Source: Sthenelais limicola (Eukaryota; Annelida; Polychaeta; Phyllodocida; Sigalionidae). Taken from it: 64,000 bases of DNA. Each line of letters begins with the position of its first letter. Position 1 is the first letter of the stretch. Both the position numbers and the translations under genes were made by a program. The notes under the pieces were generated by a model. It saw only the letters and a list, made by a program, of their open reading frames with translations, made no database searches and was not told where the DNA came from. The stretch covers positions 135,079,006 to 135,143,005 of the forward strand of contig OW804096.1 in assembly GCA_942159475.1 (NCBI GenBank), read 5' to 3'. Shown piece after piece: positions 48,201 through 60,200 of this stretch.

Positions 48201-51200
48201 CTACCTTGATGCTGGCAGGGTTGGTAGTACAGAAGGTAGACCTACCTTGATGCTGGCAGGGTTGGTAGTACAGAAGGTAGACCTACCTTGATGCTGGCAG
48301 GGTTGGTAGTACAGGAGGTAGACCTACCTTGATGCTGGCAGGGTTGGTGGTACAGAAGGTAGACCTACCTTGATGCTGGCAGGGTTGGAAGTACAGAAGG
48401 TAGACCTACCTTGATGCTGGCAGGGTTGGTAGTACAGAAGGTGAGGGTAGACCTACCTTGATGCTTGCAGGGTTGGTGGTACAGAAGGTAGACCTACCTT
48501 GATGCTGGCAGGGTTGGTGGTACAGAAGGTGAAGGTAGACCTACCTTGATGCTGGCAGGGTTGGTAGTACAGAAGGTGAAGGTAGACCTACCTTGATGCT
48601 GGCAGGGTTGGTGGTACAGAAGGTGAGGGTAGACCTACCTTGATGCTGGCAGGGTTGCTAGTACAGAAGGTAGACCTACCTTGATGCTGGCAGGGTTGGT
48701 AGTACAGAAGATGAGGGTAGACCTACCTTGATGCTGGCAGGGTTGGTAGTACAGAAGGTGAAGGTAGACCTACCTTGATGCTGGCAGGGTTGGTAGTACA
48801 GAAGGTGAAGGTAGACCTACCTTGATGCTGGCAGGGTTGGTAGTTCAGAAGGTGAGGGTAGACCTACCTTGATGCTGGCAGGGTTGGTAGTACAGAAGGT
48901 GAGGGTAGACCTACCTTGATGCTGGCAGGGTTGGTAGTACAGAAGGTGAAGGTAGACCTACCTTGATGCTGGCAGGGTTGGTAGTACAGAAGGTAGACCT
49001 ACCTTGATGCTGGCAGGGTTGGTAGTACAGAAGGTAGACCTACCTTGATGCTGGCAGGGTTGGTAGTACAGAAGGTGAAGGTAGACCTACCTTGATGCTG
49101 GCAGGGTTGGTAGTACAGAAGGTGAAGGTAGACCTACCTTGATGCTGGCAGGGTTGGTGGTACAGAAGGTGAGGGTAGACCTACCTTGATGCTGGCAGGG
49201 TTGGTAGTACAGAAGGTGAAGGTAGACCTACCTTGATGCTGGCAGGGTTGGTAGTACAGAAGGTGAGGGTAGACCTACCTTGATGCTGGCAGGGTTGGTA
49301 GTACAGAAGGTGAGGGTAGACCTACCTTGATGCTGGCAGGGTTGGTAGTACAGAAGGTGAGGGTAGACCTACCTTGATGCTGGCAGGGTTGGTAGTACAG
49401 AAGGTAGACCTACCTTGATGCTGGCAGGGTTGGTAGTACAGAAGGTAGACCTACCTTGATGCTGGCAGGGTTGGTGGTACAGAAGGTGAGGGTAGACCTA
49501 CCTTGATGCTGGCAGGGTTGGTAGTACAGAAGGTAGACTTACCTTGATGCTGGCAGGGTTGGTGGTACAGAAGGTAGACCTACCTTGATGCTGGCAGGGT
49601 TGGTAGTACAGAAGGTGAGGGTAGACCTACCTTGATGCTGGCAGGGTTTGTAGTACAGAAGGTAGACCTACCTTGATGCTGGCAGGGTTGGTAGTACAGA
49701 AGGTAGACCTACCTTGATGCTGGCAGGGTTGGTAGTACAGAAGGTAGACCTACCTTGATGCTGGCAGGGTCGGTAGTACAGAAGGTGAAGGTAGACCTAC
49801 CTTGATGCTGGCAGGGTTGGTAGTACAGAAGGTAGACCTACCTTGATGCTGGCAGGGTTGGTAGTACAGAAGGTAGACCTACCTTGATGCTGGCAGGGTT
49901 GGTAGTACAGAAGGTGAAGGTAGACCTACCTTGATGCTGGCAGGGTTGGTAGTACAGAAGGTAGACCTACCTTGATGCTGGCAGGGTTGGTAGTACAGAA
50001 GGTAGACCTACCTTGATGTTGGCAGGGTTGGTAGTACAGAAGGTGAGGGTAGACCTACCTTGATGCTGGCAGGGTTGGTGGTACAGAAGGTGAGGGTAGA
50101 CCTACCTTGATGCTGGCAGGGTTGGTGGTACAGAAGGTAGACCTACCTTGATGCTGGCAGGGTTGGTAGTACAGAAGGTGAGGGTAGACCTACCTTGATG
50201 CTGGCAGGGTTGGTAGTACAGAAGGTGAAGGTAGACCTACCTTGATGCTGGCAGGGTTGGTGGTACAGAAGGTAGACCTACCTTGATGCTGGCAGGGTTG
50301 GTAGTACAGAAGGTAGACCTACCTTGATGCTGGCAGGGTTGGTAGTACAGAAGGTAGACCTACCTTGATGCTGGCAGGGTTGGTAGTACAGAAGGTAGAC
50401 CTACCTTGATGCTGGCAGGGTTGGTAGTACAGTAGGTAGACCTACCTTGATGCTGGCAGTGTTGGTAGTACAGAAGGTAGACCTACCTTGATGCTGGCAG
50501 GGTTGGTAGTACAGAAGGTGAAGGTAGACCTACCTTGATGCTGGCAGGGTTGGTGGTACAGAAGGTGAAGGTAGACCTACCTTGATACTGGCAGGGTTGG
50601 TAGTACAGAAGGTAGACCTACCTTGATGCTGGCAGGGTTGGTAGTACAGAAGGTGAAGGTAGACCTACCTTGATGCTGGCAGGGTTGGTGGTACAGAAGG
50701 TAGACCTACCTTGATGCTGGCAGGGTTGGTAGTACAGAAGGTAGACCTACCTACATGCTGGCAGGGTTGGTGGTACAGAAGGTGAAGGTAGACATACCTT
50801 GATGCTGGCAGGGTTGGTAGTACAGAAGGTGAAGGTAGACCTACCTTGATACTGGCAGGGTTGGTAGTGCAGAAGGTAGACCTACCTTGATGCTGGCAGG
50901 GTTGGTAGTACAGAAGGTGAAGGTAGACCTACCTTGATACTGGCAGGGTTGGTAGTACAGAAGGTAGACCTACCTTGATGCTGGCAGGGTTGGTATTACA
51001 GAAGGTAGAGCTACCTTGATGCTGGCAGGGTTGGTAGTACAGAAGGTGAAGGTAGACCTACCTTGATGCTGGCAGGGTTGGTAGTACAGAAGGTGATGGC
51101 AGGGAAGGTGGTGTTCTGCTGATACTCCTGCTGTATGCTGATCACCTTGTTACCATGGCAATACTTGAGCACCAGTTGCCAGGCATTTTGTGTAATACCG

Positions 51201-54200
51201 CCTAAGGTGCACAGCACTACCACCAACCACATGGCCTTGCGAACTCCTGCCAGGGGATGAGATGTATTTTTTAAAGTCTTACTAGTAACTTATAAAGAAG
51301 TTAGTGTGCAGATAAAATCTTTAACAGGCTACTAGTAACTCACATAAAGGCGATATGGTTGTATGTATGTATGTATGTATTGCTAGTAATATATTAATTG
51401 ATAATGTTCTGACAGATGGCACCATGTGAAAGGAAATGCTATATTGACTGCTTAAATATTAAAAAATATTATGGTTCATTTATCTTGATGTATAATTTGA
51501 AGCAGAACCCGACGGGCAAACGAACGCAATTCTGCGCGATTTTTAATGCGCAATCATCTCGCCAGAGTTCTGTGATGAGCGTGGACGCTTTTCACGCAAT
51601 AATTATTGCGCAATGATCGCGAGATGGTCACGCTAAGGATATAACGCTATATTATTGCAAAAAATAGCAAATTCTTATGGCATTTTGAGCGGGATATTTA
51701 TATACTATCATTCCAATTCCTTAGATTAATAACATCTGAAATAAATGTGACGATTCATGGCAGTTTCATTTTCCTGCCCTGGCAGAGACAGTATATTATT
51801 TTCTTACAGAAAAGTTGGAAGGGTTTCATTAGTCCCTAAATTTCGAAGAGAGTTTAGGGTATAGTCCATGTATTGTCCTCTCTATATGCATCATTTTCAT
51901 CAATTATACCATGATCTTTGGGAGCCTGAAGCATAGTAGCCTCCCATCTGATGTATTCCAGTAGTCAAATGGCTCTGCCCCTACCCAACCACTAGGGGCA
52001 ATCTATATGTACAGTCATTAGGGTGCTTTGATCACAGCATTTTTCAATATCAAACAGGTGTAGTGGTTGTGTGTTTTATGGGTTCCGAAATAGTGCAGTC
52101 CGGGAGTCCGAGACTGTCCGCTGGTTGATTCCAGTCCTTTCGGACTGACGCCAGAGGGCAGTCAAGGGCTCTCGGATCTATCCGAAGCACAGACCCTGGA
52201 AGAGTGGTCTGTAGCTTATTTACTATTATTTGTATTTATCTCTTTATATTGTGTCTTTTCCTTGTATATTGTCATTTTATGCTATGCAAATGTTCCTTTA
52301 TGTGTTCTTACCCAATCTCTGGTTTTACTTATTCTTAACTTCGCTTTTATGAGAATATGTGTTATATGAATATTCTCCACACCTTGTTTATACCATTTTA
52401 CAATGTATATGTTTCCTTTCTGGCTGGTCCAGAAAGGTTGGTCTAAGGTTGTGTGGTAATAAAACCAGAGTATGAGAGTAATTCTTGTTCCGTTTTATTC
52501 CTAAGCTAAGAGTCCCGAACCGAGTTCACTACAATTGGTGCCGTGACCAGTTCTTAGCCACAACCAGAAGTTAGCTTTTCAAAAAGCCTGAAAAGTGTTC
52601 GGATCCATCCAGGTAGAATTCTATGAAATAAAAAAGAGAAAGAGGTCAGTAGAAATGGCAGACCTAAATAGAGCGAGTCAGACGGAACAGCCGGCCGGGG
52701 CTACCGGAGGTGCGGGCAGAGGTAGAGGTAGAGGTACAGGTGCTGTACCGAAGGTCCGAACCGCAGTGCCTAGACCGAGTCCAAGCACAAAGAAAATCAC
52801 ACAAGATGTTTGGGCATTCCGCGATCCTCGCGAAAGATTTTATTCGGACGATACGGATGAGGGCTCCCCACAGAGGAAAGAGTCTACTCCACCTCTGCAG
52901 TCTCAGGTAGAGGCTTGGCGCAAAGCCTATGAGCGGGCGCACAAGTTCAGCTTGGGCCAGAGAAACCAAGTGGTGATGCTGGAAGACCAAAATGCAGAGC
53001 TCCAGAGAACTCTACAAGATTTTGCTGAGAGGAGTGATCGTTCAACAGCCAGGTTAATGGCTGAAAACGAAAAACTCCGGGCCGAAGCTTCTAGGGTCGA
53101 TGATTTGTCCAGATTAATAAATCAGGCAGATCAGACAGTAGAATCTCCAAAGGCACAGCCAACGTTAGAGCAAGTGGCTGCTATTTTCGGATTGGGGACG
53201 GGCACTGGACCCGAGTCCCCGATAGAGAATCCAGCACCCGAAGAAGCTGGCAATGTGAGGAATGAAGGACAGGGGGAGTCTTATGTACTTAGGACTCCTG
53301 CTTCCTTCGTTAGGGGATCCGAAAAGAAGGTCCAGATTATGACCCCGGAAATTCCCCAAACTTCCTCACCAAACCAGGGAGTAGTCACCCCACCCACTGG
53401 TACAGCGGGTAGACCGGGCATAGGAGCTGGCATCTCCACCATTAAGAAACTGTCGGATAATACTATTGGTTATCCGGGTGGACATGTCACGGATGGAACC
53501 TATGTCCGTCATAATGTTGTTGGTAGTGCAGGTGCTGATTCCTCGCGGAGTTATGTTCCTGTGGCTCATAGTACAACAATGAGGAGAGAAACCCACTCAT
53601 TCAAAGATAAATCCTTGACACAAGGATTAAGATATGACGGGCCCGAGCCAGCAGCAAGCTCATTTCATTATGAGTACATGCGGGATGCGGCAAGTCATGT
53701 CCCGAAGATGTCTTTCTTGAAGCAATGGGATTCTTCCAAAGACAGTTGGAGCATCCATCTGGGAGAGATGAGGGTGATGGCAGAAGCTCAGAATTGGTCA
53801 GATGATATTTTCTTGATGTTTCTGAAGTGTACCTGCCGCCGCCAAGTTCAGGAGCTGGGGGAGTTACCCCCTGGACTGAAACTCCCAGAGTTTGTCCAGC
53901 ATATGGAGGCAAATTTCGGGGAACACAACTCCCGGAAGAAGGAGGCCATCTTCTATGCTTCGCGACAAACAATGAATCAGACCAGCCGCAACTTCGCAAA
54001 TGAAGTTGTGAAGAAAGCCCGAATTGCTTTCGGCAATGTAATAGACTATACCGGACGCACATTGTGTTTGAAGGTATATCTAGATGGCCTGTCCAACGCC
54101 AAGGAAGCTTGGTGGATACGACTCCAGGAACCTTATGACTTGGAACAGGCCGTCCATTGGTCCGAGGTGTTCGAGGGAGCTGATTTGGATGCTGTGAATA

Positions 54201-57200
54201 CTGTATCCATACAGAACACTACCGCTAGTTCAGCGCCGGACTTTTTCGGACCGCCTGAAGCTAGTGGAGGGCATAAGAGCAAGACCCCGAAGAAGTCTGT
54301 CATTGCCCAGATTACTGAGGCATTGCATGCCAGTGATAAAGTGGAGTCAGAAGAAGAAGACTCTGGCATTGGCGCAATTGTACAGGCCATTCAGTCATGG
54401 CAGGCTCACAAGAAACCAACCCCGGATGCCCCGAAAACGTCTTATTATGAGAGATCTGGGTATAGGGGGAAGAAAGAGTTTCCGAAGACTAAACCCTGCT
54501 ACTTCTGTGGTGAATTTGGACATAGAATCTCTGAATGTTCAAAGAAGAAGGGGCTGTTCAAACTCCTTGCAGCATCCGAAGCAAGGACAGCCGCAGCAGG
54601 GAATCCGGAAAACTAGAAGGGGCCCTCACGAGAAGCGTAGTGAGGGTCGACGGCAAGGCGCTTCATAATACCGCAATCCGAGAGGAGTATGAAAGTAGTG
54701 TAGAGATCGGGAGTAAAACCCAGGCACCGCTTAGTACGCTCGAAGGAATCCCAAGTGTGGACGAATCCGAGTCGAAAGGTGGAGAATCTAGATCGTTGCC
54801 GGACGGTAAAGCTCTTTCAAAGGTCTGTACTCCTTTGAGAAGTCCGGAGGATGACCCTAATATACGATGGGGGGAATCCGGATTCCAAGCTGAGGAAGGG
54901 CAGATTTTAATGGTCAAGAAGAACCGTAATAAACCTGCCAAGATTCAGAAGGTTTCTGTGCTACGGAAGGAAACTCTGGAGATCCCGTCTAAGTTATTAG
55001 TTCGGGAGAGATGGTATGCCCCAGTGCTAGTAGGTGGGATGAATGGATTCTTTTTAGTTGATCCTGGTGCTACTACCAGTTTGATCACTAAGAAGTTCTA
55101 TGATTCCCTTCCACATCCACCGCCAATGATTTCGGTCCGAACGGTGTGTGCGATGGGAGATGGAACACCTATTAATACTTATGGTAGCGTGCTATGTCCG
55201 TGGAATATAGGTGGACGGACCTATATGATTACATGTCTCGTTGTCAGTGGTTTACAAGGCCCTGAGGATGGGATACTCGGTGCAGATTTTTATTATGTGC
55301 ATCTATGTAGTCTTGATTGGTCAGGATTACTTTACTTGGATAACTACGGTCATTCCGTGAGTTGTAAACTCTGGAAGAGACAAGGTAGTGGTAAAGAAAA
55401 ATCCTCTGTGAAGGCTGTGCAGGTCGGAAATTCACTTGCAGGTATAGAGGTGACACTCAAAAGAGGTGTAACCCTTGTACCCGGCAAAGTGACTCTGGCC
55501 GAATTAAACATTCACGGTGGCTCAGACACATTGGATGGATTGATGTTCGAGCCAGACCAAAAATTACTAAGTGACTATGCCTTGGGAAGCTTGAATACAT
55601 ACGTATCAGGTGACGGGAAACCGGCTGTGGTGGCATTTAGTAATCCGTCCGGGCGAGCTATTAAGCTCGGAAAGAAAAGAATGGTAGGCAGATTGTATAG
55701 TGTGACTTTACTTTCACAAGATTCAGTCATGTCTGGGGAAGAGGATGACGGTGTGATCGAAGAGGTAATCATCAATTCAATACAGGTTATGGAATCACCT
55801 GTGGCGGATGATGATTTGATCTCACCTGAAATGCCCGAGAAAATGCCCCCCACTGTGTGTCCGCTGGCTAAGTTAATAGCGGACTCAGACCTGCGGGATC
55901 AAAAAGAAATTAAAAGTGCAACAGATCTACTGAAAGAATATCAGGACTGTTTCTCCATTCCAGGGTCCGGGAAACTACTGGGATGTACACATAAAGTCCG
56001 ACACGCTATTAATACGGGTGATGCGGCCCCTATTAAGCAAGCGTATCGTCGGATACCAGTGGCAAAGAGAGACGAGGCCGAAGCAGAGATCTGGAAAATG
56101 TACAAAGAAGGCCGGATTGAACATAGCAGCAGTCCTTGGGGTGCTCCTATAGTTATGGTGGCCAAGAAAGATGGGACCCAGAGGTTTTGTGTCGAGTATC
56201 GTCAGCTAAATGCAGTGACCATAAAAGATAGTTTTCCATTACCTCGGATAGATGAGTGTGTAGAAGCCCTTGGAGGGAACAAGTGGTTCTGCACCCTAGA
56301 TCTAGAGAGTGGATATTGGCAGGAAGCCATGGATGAGGAAAGTAAACACAAAACTGCTTTTCTGTCCACTGTGGGCTTATTTCAATTCAAAGTTATGGCT
56401 TTCGGATTGTGTAATGCCCCGGCTACTTTCCAACGCATGATGGATCAGATGTTAGACGGACTCAGATGGAAGTCCTGTCTGGTCTATTTGGACGATATTG
56501 TGGTTTTCGGGGAGACTTATGAACAGTGTCAAAGTAACCTCAGACTCGTCCTAGACCGAATCCGAGACTATGGTCTAAAACTAAAACCGAAGAAATGCGA
56601 TTTCTTTCGGCAAAGAGTGGAATATTTGGGAAGAATTGTATCTCCGGATGGCATTCAGGCCGATCCGAAGAAGGTACAGAAGGTCAAGGACTGGCCTATT
56701 CCCAAGAACGCCAGAGAGGTGAGGCAATTCCTTGGTTTTGCTTCTTATTACCGAGAATTTCAAAAGGATTTCGGAATAATAGCAGCCCCTCTGCAAGATG
56801 TAGTGACCGCGGCAGGGAAAGAGAAGCGCTATAGCAAGCCTATAGTGTGGACGCCACGGTGTGACGATGCCTTTAGCAAGCTGAAAGAAGCCCTAGTAAC
56901 TTCTCCAGTGTTGGGATTTCCCCGAAAGGTGGGAGACTTCATTCTGGACATGGATGCTAGCGGTTTCGGGATGGCTGGGATCTTGTCTCAGATCCAGGAT
57001 GGGAGAGAAGTGGTATTGAGCTATGCTAGCAATAGTTTTTCTAAATCACAGAAGAATTATTGTGCTACTAAACGCGAGCTCTTAGCCGTTCTGACCTATC
57101 TGAAAAAGTTTCGACATTACCTATTGGGAAATCGGAACTTTGTGGTTCGGACAGATCATGCATCCTTACGTTGGTTGCTAAACTTTAAGGATCCAACTGA

Positions 57201-60200
57201 TATGCTCGCGCGGTGGTTATTGACGCTGCAAGAGTATGGTCTGGATCAGAATATGATTGTCCATCGTGCTGGAAAGAAGCATGAAAATGCTGACGCGTTG
57301 TCACGACTTCCCACTCGGAAATGTGGAAGACTAGATTGCTCGGATTGTGGTATTCATGATGCTGTGGCTGCCCCCACTACTGTGGCTTTAGGCACACAGG
57401 AGCAAGTGTTGCGGGAGGCTCAGCAAGAAGATCCACTCATCAAAAGATTACTGGCCATTGTCGCGGGTACAGAGGATGTCCCTAGCAGAGAAGATCTAGC
57501 TGGAGAATCCAATGAATTCTGTACATTTGTCCAGCATCTGGGTAATATGGAAATGAGAGAGGGTGTGCTATGTCTGGGTTGGACAAGACTGGCCACAGGA
57601 AGGAAGTATTGGAGGAAACTCATTCCTGCCTCTTTGAGAAAGGAAATATTCCAAGGGATGCATGGTCCGAAGATCTCGGGTCATTTCGGTACATTTAAAA
57701 ATTCTTGGTCAGCTAAAATGAAATATTACTGGCCAGGGATGAGGTACGATTTGAAACGATGGATCCGGGCCTGTCCGGAATGTAGTATGAGGAAATCCAG
57801 ACAAGGAGGAGGGACTTCTCTCCTTAAGAAAGAAAAACATGGGGATAGGTGGAATCGGATAGGATTGGACATCTTGGGACCTCTTCGGACAACTCCCAGG
57901 GGAAACAATTATATCATGGTGGTAACGGATCATTTTTCAAAATGGGCCGAAGCCTATCCCATGGCAGATCACACTGCAGAGAGTTGTGCAGATGTACTCT
58001 TCAGAGAATGGATCCTACGATTCGGGTGCCCTGTTGCTTTGCAAACCGATGGAGCTCCCGAGTTTAGGTCTCTGCTCTTAAGATCCTTGTTAGAAATGTT
58101 GGGGGTTGAGAAATTAATTACTCTTCCCTACAGACCCATGAGCAATGGTCAAAGCGAGAGACTCAATCGTGTCCTCGTGGAACAATTGTCATGTCTAACA
58201 GATGGAACTGAAGATAACTGGGATATATTAGCGCCCTGTATTGCTCATGCTTATCGGGCCACGGTACATGCCAGTACACTCTGTACTCCGAATTCTGTAG
58301 TCTTTGGAGCAGAGCTGGTGGCACCAATGGATTTAGTCTATGGTGTGACACCAGGAGAATTGGATTTCCCATGCAAAGTGGGATATGTGGAGCACTTGAG
58401 ACAGTGTATGAGAAAGGGGCACCAGTACGTAAGGAATAATCTCGGAATTTCTGCAGTCCACCAGAAAAGGGATTATGACAAACGTTCTCGTCCTCCGAGA
58501 TTCCAAGTGGGGGAGGTGGTATACCGATTCTGTCCCCCAAAGGCCTCTAAAAAGATCGGACCCAAATGGGATGGGCCTTATGTCATCAAAAGATTCATAG
58601 GAGGTACCACCTGTCAATTAGAAACCTCGGAAGGTCTGATGAGATATCATATAGACTACTTGAAGCCAGCCTTTGACGAAAATGGACCCATACAGGCGGC
58701 GAACCTGCATCGGGCGTCCGAATTTCAGAAACAGGCTAAAACAGGTAGAGATATTCTCCGACTTATCGACGGGAAAATAGTAGCTGGGAAAGATTGTATA
58801 GTTCCTGCGGCGAAAGCTAAAATAACTATAGGGGCCAAGCCGAGAGGCAGACCCCGAAAAGTTAAATCAGCAGGACAGGAGAAGCCCGTCCGAAAGAGGG
58901 GTAGGAAGACAAAGAAAACGGATACTGTAAAAACTACAGCTCCTGTGTCAACTACTCCTCCTCCTGTGACAGGGAGAGGCCGAGGCAGATTGAAAAAGAA
59001 TGTAGTAGTGCCTCAACCTGCTATACAGGAGAAGAAAAAGACGAGGGCTAGAAGGAAACCGGGAAGACCCAGGAAAACAGTAGTGCCGGATAAACCCGAG
59101 GCTCCAACAACTCCGAAGAAAAGAGTTGGGAGGCCTAGGAAGTTACCAGGTGCTGCTGTTCCACCAATCTTACCGGGTGGTAGACGGACAAGAAATAATC
59201 CGGGTCCTGATACTAGTAACCCTTCCCCAGCTCTGACAAGGGCTAAGCGCACGCGCAATGCCCCAGTTCGGTTGCAAATCAAATAGAATGTGGTATCAAA
59301 TGAGTTAAAATTACCGGACTGATTTTGGCTCAATAAAAAAGTACACAACGAGAAGTCCGACTGGCAGTAGACCGGAGAATTACTGCTGTGTCCCCTACCG
59401 GCGTAATAGATTCATTTCTATTGTGACTGGGAGACGAATCTTTGTCTTAATAAGTATTTGTTTGAACGATAGGTATTGACATGATCTAGGCTTGCACTGC
59501 GGGTCAATGAGACCTGGAACTTGCTGTAAGATCGGAATCTATTTATAGCAGATAGAATGTAGCAATTAGACCTATCCTGATGGCAAAGAAAGTGGAGATT
59601 AACAAAGGGCCTGTCATGTCTCAGCAGGCAGATCAGAATAGCTATTGGATTAGCACCCAATCATGCTATGTGAGCGTGCTCGGAGAAGGAGCGCGGGAAG
59701 CATTGGCGCTACCATCGCGGTGTCGGGTTGGAGTACTAGCGTTGCATCAGGTGCGGCGAGAGTGTTCTACCCTTTGCCATTCTGCTTCCGGAACTCGTAT
59801 GAGTAAGCAACTGACAGACTTTCGCCAACCGTACAGTAAGTTTATCAAGCGATGATTTACATAAAGGACTTGTCATGTTGTTGATCTTGTATGAATGTAA
59901 GATGTCTAGAGATTTGAACGTATGGTACCCTGTATTTTGTTGCCGATTGGCATTTCTATACTTTGGCGGGCTGGTGCCTGGTACCGCTACGTCCATTTTG
60001 ATATACACACTGTTAGAAATACTGGCTACGGGTATGCGTGTTGTATGTTGTTCTCTAGCATAGAAGTGAACCATCATGCCCTGTTAACTTATTCCATTAT
60101 GATGTTTGGACGTAATTAACCCTTCCGGATTGGTGGGAGATGTGGCAACGGTGTGTTGGCTCGCTAAAAACCTAGTTCGGATCGACCCACGCTAAAGGAG

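Noticed and set aside
33664..51104. CRISPR-like arrays
   Set aside because: Units are head-to-tail with no unique spacers, in a eukaryotic intron, with no cas genes.
52595..52654. Gag starting at GTG 52595
   Set aside because: A non-ATG start is unlikely in an animal mRNA; ATG 52655 has a good context and the upstream residues look like leader.
54663..59348. Minus-strand ORFs of 60-125 codons opposite pol
   Set aside because: Shadows of the pol frame; no domains.
59580..60119. Short plus ORFs between pol and ORF3
   Set aside because: 91 codons or fewer, overlapping one another, no domain or conserved start; treated as non-coding.
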